This document shows positions 27,876 through 40,600 of a stretch of 64,000 nucleotides of DNA, piece after piece. Each line of letters opens with the position of its first letter. Position 1 is the stretch's first letter. The position numbers and the translations under genes are program-made. The notes below the pieces were generated by a model. It saw nothing but the letters and a program-made list of their open reading frames with translations, was not told the DNA's origin and did no database searches. The stretch is from Quercus robur (taxonomy: Eukaryota; Streptophyta; Magnoliopsida; Fagales; Fagaceae): NCBI RefSeq assembly GCF_932294415.1, contig NC_065542.1, forward strand, positions 54,804,406 to 54,868,405. The letters are read 5' to 3'.

Positions 27876-28414
27876 ATGTCTCAGTTAGCAAACATATTAC
27901 TGACTGAGAAACTAAAGCCTAAGATTTCAGACCCCATCTTATCAAACTACAAGTTAAAGACTGAAAGGATGGAAACCACTGCAAATGATGTTTTCAATTT
28001 TGGGGTTGTGCTACTTCAACTTTTGACAGGAAGAAAGCCAGAATCTCTGTTTAAAGAGGTATGCTCTATTTAACATGTTGTCTCCCATATAGTTTAGCAT
28101 GTTACTATTTTATAACTAGTTTTTTCACCGAAGATGGTAAATTCCAGCGGATTAGCTGAATATATTTCTATTGTCAATTGTCACTGATATAGGCAAGGAA
28201 TGCAATAATGAAAGGAGGAAGCATAAGTGCCATGGCAGATCCATGCTTAAGTGGGGCTTATATTGTAACTGAATTTCAAAATGTATTATCGATAGCTGTT
28301 CAACGTACTACTCCAAATGAACAAGAAAGACCAAACATGGAAGAAGTCTTACAGAAACTTGAAGAAACCCATATTTTAAGTCTAAACTTCAAATCCAACT
28401 GCAAGAATTTTTGA
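27876..28414 (+). pseudogene. Captured protein-kinase domain fragment (receptor-kinase type)
   Basis: Two exons, 27876-28058 and 28193-28414, joined across a GT..AG intron in frame. Exon 1 reads ANILLTEKLKPKISD, matching the catalytic-loop Asn and the segment leading to DFG, and then DVFNFGVVLLQLLTGRKPES, the subdomain IX signature of plant receptor-like kinases. Exon 2 reads ARNAIMKGGSISAMADPCLS and then NEQERPNMEEVLQKLEE, the subdomain XI end. The N-lobe and HRD are absent, DFG reads DPI, and no APE is visible. So this is the C-terminal part of a kinase domain, catalytically dead if expressed. Its place inside the MULE marks it as a captured fragment. Confidence 0.65.
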
Positions 28415-28763
28415 AAAAAAAAAAATTTGGAACTAGCAATACTACAAAACATGTTTTATGGATTTGTATTATATATTTCTCATTATAAAATTAAGTGCCA
28501 ACAATGGTTAGTCTTGCACACATAGAATTGATAGGTCTAGTCCTGAACGGTTCAATGATGGGATCAGCCTAAGGGATTGGCTTAAACCTGGGCATAGTAA
28601 ACTAAACAAAGCTGAAAGTGTGCTTTTATTCATGTAGTACACTCATGTAGTACACTCATGTAGAACACTGAAAGTCTTTCCCTTAATAGAAAATAAAAAA
28701 CCCAAAAGACAAGCACAACCAGACCAACATTCTAGTAATCACCAAAAAATATATATTAACTAA

Positions 28764-29167
28764 CTAAATAAATTGATCAAAACCTAGAATCAAATTATGC
28801 ATAAAAATCACAAATTTACAAACAAAAATACCCACAAGCTGAACATGCAAGCTAAGCGAGACATACCTTGTGAGAGGGAGACCGAGAGTGTGAGCAACAG
28901 CGCGAGAGGGAGACCGAGAGCGAGACGGCGACGGAGAATGAGGCAGATCGCGAGATTGAGAGGGAGAATGAGAGTATTTGTGTGGAAATAGCTTTAGATT
29001 GAGAGAGGGAGATAGCGAGATTGAGAGGTTTCGTGTTTGTGGGTATGTTTTGCTCTGTTCTGGGTTGGGTATTGTGGGTAACAAATGGTTTAAGTGTGGG
29101 GTAATAGGGAGACATGGCTGAGCAGTACTCGAGCTTCATGAGCTCGGGTACCAAGTTTATTTTTTAA
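28764..29167 (-). other. Purine/pyrimidine-biased subterminal region of the MULE
   Basis: On the minus strand this reads as CT-rich, 5'UTR-like DNA with Ser/Arg-rich frames (SPSPSRSRSPSRAVAHTLG) and a possible donor CAAG|GTATGT near 28866. It resembles a first exon and promoter region driven from the right TIR. The frames themselves are compositional and I do not call a protein. Confidence 0.3.
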
Positions 29168-29328
29168 ATTCAGATGCCCACGTCAAGTGCCACGCTGGAA
29201 CAGAAAAATGGGGTACTCGAGCTCACCAAGCTCGAGTACCACAAAAAGTTGTACTTTCCTATATATTTCCCAAACAGTGTTTCGGGCCTAAATATTTCAA
29301 AAATTAATGCTAATGGGCCATTTTGCCC
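29168..29328 (-). repeat. Right terminal inverted repeat of the MULE
   Basis: Complement of 22902-23069 with a few differences and one short deletion in the CTCGAGCTC block. It is followed directly by the 10-bp target duplication. Confidence 0.8.
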
Positions 29329-29338
29329 CAATTTGTTG

Positions 29339-30261
29339 TATAATTTATAGTGGTGGAACTATTGAGTGTGTATTTTGGTTTCTACAATGAAAATGGTTGG
29401 TTTGAGATCTCTAAATGTGACAAGACTTATTTGCGAAGTTTGGTTTAATTGTGGGGAGCAGAATTTTGTGTTGGGTAGGAAACATAGGCAACCACAAAAT
29501 TTCAGAGGGTGGTTAGAGATGATCACCCGAAATGGAAGTGGTGGCTGGATGGTATGGATGATATAATATATTAAGTAAATGTTTTGAGTTGTTGTGAGAG
29601 TGAATATTATTTTTTCACTTTAACATTAGAGAAATCGATGCATCAATAATAAAATTTATATATTTATTTTATTAATATATTTCATTCTATTTTTCTCCTC
29701 AAAATTTTGATAGAGATGGTAGTAGCTTCAAATCATACACAAGTAATTTATTTATATTACTTTTTTCTATAAAGTTTTATTCTCTCATCGTCACCATTAT
29801 CTACTCATCAATATATTTTAGCATACCAATTACTTGCATTGGTACCAATTAATGAATTTCCAATAGGTTTAATTCTTTTTCTTGGTGATAGGTTTCAAAT
29901 TTGCTACATAGAACGTTTGGTCTTTGTTTTCCTTTTTGTTCTTGAAAAGATATAATAATTTCATCGTTAGATGATAGTTGGAAATATTTACAAATTTTCA
30001 ATTAGTCTAGAAATTTGATTTTCCAGGTTCTAGGGATGAAGGAGATCAAGATTTCAAAGGCCAATTTGATGTAAGCCATGGCTTTTGTGATTGGTGGAAT
30101 TCAAGAAGCTTGCAATGATATTTAAATCTTTCAACGGTATCATATACATAATACCCAGTTTTGTATTTTTATATTCCCAGGTGATATATTGTTTTAACCA
30201 ATCCAGTTGATTGTATTTTTATATTCCCAATATTTGATAATTGTTTTAACCAATTCAGTTG
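29339..30261. other. Helitron Y interior right of the MULE
   Basis: Mostly non-coding. A short open segment at about 29346-29560 (LLSVYFGFYNENGWFEISKC in one frame) may be a captured exon but is interrupted. A tandem duplication of about 50 bp lies at 30162-30262 (TTGTATTTTTATATTCCCA repeated). Confidence 0.35.
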
Positions 30262-30749
30262 ATTGTATTAGTTGCGGTGGAGGTTGGCTATTATGGTCAA
30301 ATCGAAACCAAAGGCATGTGGATGAAACTTTGAAGTTAGTAGTGGATTTGGTGCAAACAACCTATACACTTGCTGTGGAATATATGGAAGTTTAGAGAAA
30401 TAATCAGTCTAGATAGCCTGTTGAAGGGTGTACATGGCCTCTATGGATTTAGGGCTTCAAGCAGTAGAGATAGAGTGTGAATTTAATAGTCCAGTAGATG
30501 AAGTAAAGTCAGCTGGACCTACCAATTTGAGCATTGGCCACATCCTTAATGATGTTAGACTACTTGGTAGTTGGTTCTTCTATTAGGAATATATTTTTCT
30601 CTTGTGACTTTCCTTGAACAAACGGACCAACAGAGAAGAGAGCATTTGAAGCAAAGAACTGGCTGGGTTTGCTAGACAATGATGTATTGGATGGAGGAGC
30701 ATCCCCCATGTATTAAGACTCTACTAAATAGTAATGTACCTGCTCATTG

Positions 30750-30782
<33 letters not shown>
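30262..30782 (+). mobile_element. LINE 3'-end relic with RNase H-like sequence and poly(A)
   Basis: The translation shows GGWLLWSNRNQRHVDETLK, the W-x-x-W-x-x-RN pattern that precedes the RNase H domain in plant LINEs. In other frames it continues with LGLQAVEIECEFNSPVDEV and LSIGHILNDVRLLG (RNase H-like, RVT_3 type) and MYWMEEHPPCIKTLLNS, the usual LINE C-terminus. A 33-base A run at 30750-30782 ends it. It is truncated at the 5' end and frameshifted. No target duplication was found. It lies inside Helitron Y. Confidence 0.55.
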
Positions 30783-30784
<2 letters not shown>

Positions 30785-31239
30785 AAATGTATTTGTAGCA
30801 TTTTTCAGTGGAATTTCTTCCTTCCTTTCGGCATTTTTAATATAGTGATACTCCAAAAAATTTTAAATCAATTTTTTTTTTTCTATTAAAAGTTGTGCTA
30901 TTACCCCAATCCATTAAAAATCACTACTCATGTTTTAGTTTTAAAGTTGTAATATCTATTGGACAATATAGTATTTTGTGTTTAAATGCATTAATATTGT
31001 TCTTTTTTTAGAACCAAAAAATTGTCATATTTGAATGATATCTTGAATAATCACTAACAATATATAGTATATTATTAATGTCATCTCTTATTTATAAGCA
31101 TTTCATTTAATTATATAAGTTATTCCAATTAAAATAAAATGAAATGAAGATTTGAAATAATATTTTAAACTACCATAAATAAATATTCGATATAAACTAA
31201 AATTAATAAAATTTTCTTTTTAAAATCTTATTTTCAATA

Positions 31240-31272
31240 GTTTTCCCGTGCATCGCACGGGTTAGCAACTAG
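31240..31272 (+). other. 3' hairpin and terminus of Helitron Y
   Basis: The CCCGTGC / GCACGGG stem-loop followed by TTAGCAACTAG. The same terminus with one difference closes Helitron Z on the other strand at 53482. The terminal hairpin and CTAG are the transposition end signal of Helitrons. Confidence 0.8.
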
Positions 31273-31430
31273 TTAAGATAATAAATGAGTATTTGAAAAA
31301 TTTTAGATATCGATAATTTGTAAGATTATGCTTCACTCTTTTTTTCTTTTTCTGTCACTTTCTTCTTCTTGTGTTTTCTTTAACTATCAAACCCAACTTT
31401 AGTTGCTTCTCTAGACAATTAATTGACATT
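31273..31430. repeat. Continuation of interrupted TNL 5'-flank module
   Basis: TTAAGATAATAAATGAGT…GATAATTTGTAAGATTATG and the following TGTTTTCTTTAACTATC-type phrase match 14195-14315, so this is the piece that originally followed base 17580. Similarity fades after about 31410. Confidence 0.6.
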
Positions 31431-31454
31431 TGAGGTTTTATTTCAAGGTAATTC

Positions 31455-31525
31455 TACGGTACCCCCCCCAAAAAAAGGGGGGTACGGTACCCATTAGTAG
31501 GTAACCTGCTATACCAGGTTACTTT
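31455..31525. other. Two adjacent hairpins at the minisatellite border
   Basis: GTACCCCCC…GGGGGGTAC (about 31459-31486), followed by GTAACCTG…CAGGTTAC (about 31501-31524). Both are perfect short stems and lie directly before the tandem array. Confidence 0.55.
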
Positions 31526-33112
31526 TTTCTCATATTTAACGGTTCCATCCTCACATTGTGCAATTCCGACGTCACATGTAACAATTCTTTTCTCACATTT
31601 GATGGTTCCCTTACTTTTTTCTCACATTTGATGGTTCCATCCTCAAATTGTGTTTTTCCAACATCACATATGACAGTTCTTTTCTCACATTGTGCGGTTC
31701 CCTTACTTTTTTCTCACATTTGACTATTTCATCCTCATATTATGCTGTTCTAACATCACATGTGACAGCTCTTTTGTCACATTGGGTGGTTCCCTTTCTT
31801 TTTTCCCACATTTGATGGTTTCATCTTCACATTGTGCAGTTCCAACATCACATGTGACAGTTCTTTTCTCATATTTGGTGGTTTCCTTACTTTTTTCTCA
31901 CATTTGATGGTTCCATCCTCGCATGTGACAATTCTTTTCTCACATTGTGCAGTTTCCTTACTTTTTTTTATCACGTTTGACGGTTCTATCTACACATTAT
32001 GCGGTTCAAACATCACATGTGATAGTTCTTTTGTCACATTGGATGGTTCCCTTACTTTTTTCTCACACTTGACGGTTTCATCTTCATATTGTGTAGTTCC
32101 AACGTCATATGTGACAGTTCTTTTCTCACATTTGGTGGTTCCCTTACTTTTTTCTCACATTTGACTGTTCCATTCTCACATTGTGCAGTTCCAATATCAC
32201 ATGTAACAGTTCTTTTCTCACATTTGGTGATCTCTTTACTTTTTTTCTTACATTTACCAGTTCCATCCTTACATTGTGCAGTTTCAACATCACATGTTAT
32301 ATTTTTTTTCTAGCATTTGGTGATTCCCTTACTTTTTTCTCACATTTGACGGTTCTATCCTCACATTGTGCAGTTCCAACATCACATGTGACAGTTTTTT
32401 TTCTCATATTTGGTGGTTCTCTTACTTTTTTTTTCTCATATTTAACGATTTCATCCTCACATGTGACAGTTCTTTTGTCACATTGAGTGTTCCCTTACTT
32501 TTTTCTCAAACTTGACGATTCTATCCTCACATTGTGTAATTTTAACATCACATGTGACAGTTCTTTTATCACATTTGGTAGTTCCCTTATTTGTTCTTAC
32601 ATTTGACTGTTCCATTCTCACATTGTGTAGTTTTAACATAACATTTGACAGTACTTTCATCACATTTGGTGGTTTTTTTTCTCACTTTTGACAGTTCCAT
32701 CCTTATATTGTGTAGTACCAACATCACATGTGACTGTACTTTTGTCAAATTTAGTGGTTCCTTTATTTTTTTCTCACATTTGTCGGTTCCATCCTCACAT
32801 TGTGTAGTTCCAACATCACATGTGACTATTCTTTTGTCACATTTGGTGATTCCTTTTTTTTCTTTTTCTTTTTTCTCACATTTGATGGTTCCATTATCAC
32901 ATTAATCAGTACCAACATCACATCTAACTGTACTTTTGTCACATTTGGTGGTACCTTATTTTTTTCTCACACTTTACAATTCCATTGTTATATTGGGCAG
33001 TACCATATCTCATGTGACCGTACTTTTATCACATTCAATGGTTCCCTTATTTTTTTTTCCTCACATTTGACGATTTCATTGTCACATTAGATAGTACTAA
33101 CATTACATGTGA
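31526..33112. repeat. Minisatellite, about 92-bp period, about 17 units
   Basis: The phrase AACATCACATGTGACAGTTC and its variants recur every 91-92 bp from 31568 to 33099. Each unit is itself four diverged subrepeats of about 23 bp built on CACATNTGNNNGTTC. Long open frames on both strands come from the repeat period and are not genes. Confidence 0.9.
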
Positions 33113-33835
33113 CAAAAATACCCTCCTAAAACTCTCAAAAATTATTGTGATACCCTTAATACCTAAAAAATGACTAATATACCCTTAGAACCTAGAAAAT
33201 GACTAAAATGACCATAAAACCTAAAAATGACCGAAATACCCTCTAATACCTTTAGAACCTAAAAAATGAACTAAATGACCCTGAAATCTAAAAAAATTCT
33301 GAAATGACCTTGTAAACTAAAATATCCTTAGAACCTAAAAAATGATCGTAATGCACTTGAAACCTAAAAAATGACCTTAATACCCATAGAACCTTAAAAA
33401 ATGACGAAATGACCCTAAAACCTAAAAATAACCGAAATACCCTTAGAACCTAAAAAATTACCTTGAAACCTAAAAAATAACTAAAATGACCTCGTAACCT
33501 AAAAAGTGATTGAAATACCTTTAGGACCTAAAAAATAACCGTAATACACTTGAAACCTAAAAAATGACCGAAATACCTTCAAAACCTATAAAATGACCAA
33601 AATACCCCCTTGAAACCCTCTAAAATTACTGAAATACCCTTAGAACCTAAAAAATGACTGAAAAACTCTTAGAACCTAATAAATGACTGTAATACCCCTG
33701 AAACCTAAAAAATTACCAAAATACCGCTAAAACCTAAAAAATGACCAAATTACCTTTAGAAACCTATAAAATGACTGAAAGACTCTTGAAATCTAGCAAA
33801 TGACCAAAATACCTTCTAAAACCTTTATTTGCAAG
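33113..33835. repeat. Second minisatellite, about 30-bp period
   Basis: Roughly 24 diverged copies of a unit like ACCTAAAAAATGACCGAAAT plus ACCCTTAGA. It directly follows the 92-bp array and is followed by a 17-base C run (33878-33894). It has no coding content. Confidence 0.85.
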
Positions 33836-34133
33836 ACCAAAATGACAAAAAAAATTTATATAATCACTCTACTTGCTCCCCCCCCCCCCCCCCCAAAAAA
33901 AATTCTCGGTGGAACTTATAAATTTTCTTTTGTCATTAAGTTGTTGTATACTTATTGAAATTTAAAATATGATAAGTTATCTAAAAAAACCTATTTTGCA
34001 TGCATGCACACAAGCATTTACGGGAGGTTGTTTTAACTAATATATTTAGTAGTTAGTACCACAACTTAGTGCCCTAGTTTTGACCTAAACCTTATGATTT
34101 TAAATTTTTTTAAGTTTTATTTTGAAATTCCTA

Positions 34134-34166
<33 letters not shown>

Positions 34167-34925
34167 TAAGGTTGTGTTTAGATGGCAACATTTGGATTTG
34201 GATTTTAAATCAATGGATTTAAATGCCTTGATTTGAAATCCATTGATTTTAAAATTCCTTGTTTGAGTATTTTTATACAATGAAGGATTTGAAATTCATT
34301 ATTTGAAATTCCATTGTTGGAATACCTAAATTTGGATTTGGATTTGGAATTAAGATCATAAAATATTTTTTCCAATTATTTTTTTTCTTAAACCTTCTAC
34401 ATTTTAATTTTAGTAACATTTTTAATAAATACATGAGGTAATGAAAAAGCCATTGACAACCCAATTCACAAAATGATAGCTAAAAATTTGTCATCATAAC
34501 CAACTAATAATTTGCTATTAGTAACAACTTGGGCTTGCAAAATATGAATTTATCATATAACTAATTGAATTGAGAAATCCCTATTTGAAATTCTATTAGA
34601 AATTTCCTCAAGCACTTGCCAAGCCCTCTTTTTAAATCCCAGACAGAGTTATCCTTGCAAAGAGCATGCCAACTCATTAAAACAACCAAGGCAATCATTA
34701 AACCCTAGAAGCTTATTTCTTAAAGTTCAAACTGCTAATCACTATTGTTGGAATTTGGATGATTTGGATGCCTCTTTAGAAGGATAAGGAAAGGCTTGCT
34801 ACAAACAAAAAATGGGAAGAACTCAACAAATTTTGATGTTCAGTAACAACGTATTCTTTATTTTTGTCTAGAAGTTGATTTGACTGATACTGAACTTGAA
34901 AAAAGGTGCATTAAGTAAGAGCAAT
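33836..34925. other. AT-rich intergenic DNA
   Basis: A C run, a 31-base A run near 34135-34164, and a block of ATTTGGATTTGGATTT-type repeats (34185-34350) that could be a decayed MITE. I could not pair its ends. No gene seen. Confidence 0.4.
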
Positions 34926-35830
34926 TGTCACGACCCAAACCCAATACCTAGATTTGTGACCATGATTAGCATGTTAATATCAAACTTGAACCTGATATTA
35001 ACAAGAATCAACTAAAATTTTAAACAAAAGCTTTCCTCTTTCTTTTCATTGTTGTTTCTTTACTTTAATATATAATTTTTCACTTGATATTCAGAGCATT
35101 TACATTGTACTCCAAGGGATAACTTAATCCACCAGTTATTCATTTTGGAATTTCACATAATACATCTCTTAATATATTAAAGTACACAACTTTCATTAGA
35201 TCCTAAAATACACAATACTACAAAGCTAAGCATCAAACTTCCAAAATAGGGGCTATACTTTTAAAGCTAAAAACAGTTCCTCCCAAAACTCAACTAAGGA
35301 TCTCTTTGCTCTAGAATAAAACCTGTTGATTGAAAAAGTGGAAGGGGTGAGCTAAATAGCTCAATAAGGGTAAGTTACATGAGAATTTAATAAGAATGCA
35401 TGTAAACCAAAACATTTCATTTTATAGATATTCAGATGGGAGAACATCTTTTAATTTCGTGCATGTTATTTTATATACTTTAGATTTTGTAAGCATCACA
35501 AACATATTTTTGTCTAAAACATGATTGTATGCAATATCTCTATTCAAAACCTTTTAGTGCATAATAATCTTTTTAAAATAACCTCATGACTTACCAAATA
35601 CTCATATCACTTATCCCTTACCTGAAAGCAGAGGAATCAAGAGCCTAAGGTCGAAGGAGCTCAGACTTGGGCGCTGGTAATACCTATACCAAATATCAAA
35701 GCTTATTATTATTAATTCTACCTTAGCATAAACTTATACATACATCTCAAAAACCTAGCTCTCAAAATCAAGGAAATCCTAATCCTACCTCAAAGAGATT
35801 CCCCAAACACAAGATACATATATCAAAAAA
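34926..35830 (-). mobile_element. Partial Tekay-like LTR, minus orientation
   Basis: Starts TGTCACGACCCAAACCC on the plus strand and aligns, as reverse complement, with 41070 back to about 39240 of the large LTR. Shared phrases include ATAACCTCATGACTTACCAAA and CTTATCCCTTACCTGA. It lacks about 940 bp that the other copy has, and similarity is lost after 35830. A broken fossil. Confidence 0.6.
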
Positions 35831-37453
35831 CATGATTCACATAACCAAAGAAAAATCATTATATTCACATTCATATTCAATCATATAACGAAGGAAACAC
35901 ATTCAATTCAATTGCAAGGGTTTAATAATTCATTAGGTTTTTACAGCTTGTCTACCAAATTCAAAGTAAATGATTTTTTCCAAAATGACATTTTCTAAAT
36001 AACCAAATGGCAGAGTATTAACAAGCCATTCTTTGGTTTTCTTACTTGCATTAACATTCTTAATTAAGTAACCAAAATACCCCTGGGCAGCCATAAGGTA
36101 GCATAGAACTCAGTCATTGCAATTACAATTTCGTGTGGTCATTTAGGGATAAACTTAAAACTTAAAACAAGGACTTAGCTTCAATCAGCACATGAAAATT
36201 AATATTCACTCTTCAAAGCTGAATCTTATAAGTTCAAGAAATTATGTATAAGAACAAGTAAATCCTCATTAACTTCAAGGAATTATGTATAAAAATAAGT
36301 AATTCAAATTTCCAAAGATTGAATAAGTACATAATCCTCATTAATTAACAATATAGTTTGTCGAGATATTACAGCAGCCCACACACAAACAATAAACAAC
36401 ATAGCAGGATAAAAAATCAAACTTACCTCTCCTGCCATAGAGGACAAATATAACTAGCCCCCTTTTCTTTTTTCTTCATTTAAAAAAAAAAAAAAAACAA
36501 TAGTATAACTAGTTTATTTGCAAGAACAAAAACACAAAGTAAAACTTAACTTTGGTCTTCCAATAAGTAGCTTTCATAGTAACATAGGATATACCAAATT
36601 ATGCACTAAAGGTGGCCTATAGCAAATTTATTTTAGAACCTACTATCATCAAAATGAACCCAAAAATTGGTTGAACAATATGAAACTTTAGTGCATGTTA
36701 ACTCTCTACCTCTATAAATACTAGTGTTGTCTAATGAAAATTGTATATAACAAAAAGAGAGAAAAAAAAGAATGAGAGGATGATGAAAAACACATCAACT
36801 AAACTAGGACAATTAATCAAAAAACACATGTAATTAATCGTTAAGAGATCAAAAAAGTTGGACTTACCAGCCAAATATGTGTGTAACCCAATCGACCTTG
36901 TTTCCATAAGAAATTCAATACTTTCAAAACATAATCAGTTTCAACCTCTTATTTTACATTGTAACTTGAATCTTCTAACATGGCATCCAAATTTTTTTTA
37001 ATTTTTAACAAAAAGAAACCTTAAAGAATGAAATGTTGCTCCATATGACATCAGAAGATGCATAGCAAAGACATGAAGTAAAGAATATTTTACTCTAATA
37101 GCTATAACTATGGTTACCTCTTTGCTTTGAGAAAAAATCATTTAACTTACAGCTGAGACCTATTGACTTCTGTGCAAGTATTCTTCATGCATAATCATCA
37201 ATTGTTCAGCCATCGGCCTAATTATCAAGAATTCAATAGCATATATGGACAACAAGTCCAAGCCAAAAAAAACCTATTTGTATCAAATAAGATCCAAAAG
37301 ATTAAACTAGGTTCTTAATAAACAATCATTACCCAAAGAAATTCATTTCATTGACCAACATAAAAGCACGTCGCACCAAATATAGCTTGAAGCATAATAT
37401 TACATTGAAGCATGACTTCTCCAACTGAACCATATATATTCCCTGAAGGGAGC
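35831..37453. other. AT-rich intergenic DNA
   Basis: No exon, RNA gene or element end that I can support. There are poly-A runs near 36481. Confidence 0.4.
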
Positions 37454-37629
37454 TGTAACACCCCGACCCAATTTTTATAATTAAACTATGTATTTAAGTG
37501 GTTAAGTATTATTAATATTTTAAGCCACTTACTTACAAAAATTAATATAAGAGTATTTAATAATCTTATTATTTTATAATGCCATTGAATGAGAATTGTA
37601 AAGATTATAAATAATTGAATGACCATTTG

Positions 37630-37666
<37 letters not shown>

Positions 37667-40600
37667 TACAAATTATGTACAAAACTATATTAAGTGGTTA
37701 AGTTATGAGATATATATATATATATATATATCTATAGTTGTGGTGTTTTAACTATGTATGATGCATGAGATATTATAGAACATATATGCTCTTTTAATGT
37801 GATGGATATAACTTTATAAAGGTAAAGATATATATTTATATATATATATATGTGTGTGTGTATAAAGTGATATTATTCTTTGTAAATGAGTGTGAATGCA
37901 AAGAAAAAAAAAAGTGTGAATGCAAAGAATATATATATATATATATATAAAAGTGTGAATGCAAGAAAGTTGAAAGTGGGTGTGATTTTCTTCCTAGCAT
38001 CCCACGTATCCCATCCCAATTTGTCCACATTTATTGTCTTCTTTTTGTGCCCCAAAAGTCTCCTTCTTATCCTATTTTTCTGGCTGCCTCAGACCAGAAA
38101 GTCCAGCAGCTCCTTTTCTTCTTTCTCTATTCCTCTTTCCTTCTTCTTGTTTCCTTCTTCTCCCCTTCTTACACGGCAGCCTTCCCTCTCTCACCAAAGA
38201 AAAATATCCCTCTCTAAAGAAGAAATTAAAGGGCTAACACAAAAATTTCAGCTTCAAATTGTTGGGGGTAAGTAATCAAAACTTCATTTGTTTATTTTTA
38301 CTTCTTTATTGTCTATCCTGATTTTAGAGGCTGAACTATGATTCTGTTTTAGTGATTGAAAGTTTAATGATATTTTGATCAATTGAATGCTAATTAACAT
38401 ATTCTAATATGTATACTATAGGTATAAAAATACCCAAATGAAATTAAGGCCTATTGCTATTTTTATGATGATTTTGTAAGAATATGTACTGAAGCTGTCT
38501 CTGTGACAGATTTGATGTTTACAACAAGAAAAATATGTATTAAATCATATTCTGTGAATTAGGATTCTAGGAGTATTTTTTATGAATTCTAAGATACACA
38601 TGGTTGTTATAGAAGTGGTCTCACATCATTTGAATGAACATAAAAATAATGGCTTAATTTGTAAGTTGCAAGAAATTTTGTCAGGACAGATTTGAGTATA
38701 CTGACTTGTGTGATTTTTTAATAAATCATAGATTAATGCTTTGACACCAAAATTTTTATGTTTATACGGGACACACAGGAGAGTAGTTCTGTAAAATTTC
38801 ATGACAATTGGAGGTGTTTGGACAGCCCGTTTGTATTTTACAAATGGAGCATATGCTGCTGGAATGAGCAGTGAACAACATATGCTACACCCAACTTTGT
38901 GGATTTAATTCTCAAGTTGGGGTGAATGTTTTGAGCTATAATTTAATATGCCTATCTTTTGGTATGTCTCGATCATAGATTAAATTTTGTGTAACTTGTT
39001 TTGAGATTTAGTACTCAAAGGAAGGGGTTCTAAACCATGCAACGGTTGTATTTATGAAGCTGTTTTGCCCGACGTGTTGTATGTTATCATATGAATGTAT
39101 ATAGTTGCATGATCATGCTTAAAAGATTTTATATTTATGTATGCATTATTGCCCTAACCTTAAAGCACCTTTTGAAATAAAGTTAGCTCTTTTAGAGATA
39201 TGGGATTAATATAAGAATGTCGGTTTCTCTAGGATCTTCTACTTGTTGTTGATGAATGTATTTTGTTTGTGGGAATCTCGTTGAGCTGGGATTAGGATTT
39301 CCTTGATTCTAAGAAATAGGCTTTGAGATGAATGTGCAAGTCTATGACAAGGAAATTATGAATAGTAATAAGCTTTGACTTATGGTTTAGGTGTTACCAG
39401 TATCCAAGTCTAAGCTCCTTCAACTGTAGGCTCCCGGTTCCTCTGTTTTCAGGTAAGGGATAAGTTATATGGGCATTTGGTAAGTCATGAGGTTATTTTA
39501 AAGTATATTATGCATTAAAATGTTTTTTATTAGAGATATGACATGTAATCATTATTCTAACAAAGATATGTTCGTGAGCTTTCGAAAAACTTATGTATAT
39601 GATTTAAGCATATTGATACTATTATTGATTCCACAAACATGATGTTTAAAGAAAAGAATGGAAATGCTATTATTATGAAATGTTATGCAAAATAAGAAGT
39701 TTTAGTATGATGTAAAGTATGAAGTATTTGCGGGTTATATCCTTTAATGATCTGAACTCGGTAGTAGGGGTTAATTACTGGCTTTCCATGGAAAAATGTT
39801 ATCTGTTTGGCCATTTAAAGTAAAGGAAATGGGGTTGCCCGTAACTCTAATCTGAATAAGGTCTTCTCCCCAATATGTACGGAAGGCGGGAAGGAACAAA
39901 ACCTGGAGAGGATGTGCCATCAGGCCTCCCAAAGGGGACAATATCATACACACGGGGGCACCCAAATGTGATGAGGCCTTCTCTATACAGACTTATCAGA
40001 TATGGACTAACCAATAAGTTATTTATGAACAGTTATATATGTTATTAGTCATGAGAGAATGATTTTGTATAAATGCGTTATGAAAAGTTAAATGCTCTCA
40101 TGAAAAGAAGTTCTGATAAAAATAAAAGTTGTTCATTAAAGATAAAAGTTTCTGAAGTTCTGTTGTACTATAAAGTTAAAGCTTCTGATGAAATTACAAA
40201 TTATGTTTAAAAGTTATTAGATACCTGTTCTTTATGAAGTGTTAAGTTTTATGACTATGAAGGTTATAATATTTTTCAGGAAAATGTTTATAAAGAAAGA
40301 TTTTCTTATTGGGTCAAGATGTTTCTAGTTTAGTACAAAGTTGCCGATTATCTGATTTAAGTTAAAATGATTATTTTGTAATGAGAATATACATATGGTG
40401 ACTTTGTAGGAAATGAAATAAGCTTAATCTGAAAGGTTTTGGTAATATTAACCTGATAAGAAAAAGGAGAACAATTATTTTCTATGAAAAGCGTATAAGT
40501 TATTATTATAAATAGTATAAAATAATATGCATAAAAAGATGTTCTCCTGTTCGAATATTCATAGAATGAAATGATATGATTTACATGCATCCTTATTGAA

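Noticed and set aside
28764-29154. Ser/Arg-rich minus-strand frames resembling an SR protein
   Set aside because: They come from a CT-repeat subterminal region of the MULE. Two frames are open at once, and neither has an RRM.
31692-33090. Many overlapping open frames of 60-110 codons on both strands
   Set aside because: They arise because the 92-bp repeat lacks stops in several frames. The translations repeat the same Cys/Ser/His phrases with no domain.
31526-33835. Regular repeats that might suggest a CRISPR array
   Set aside because: The units are contiguous and diverged with no unique spacers, and the window is plant nuclear DNA.
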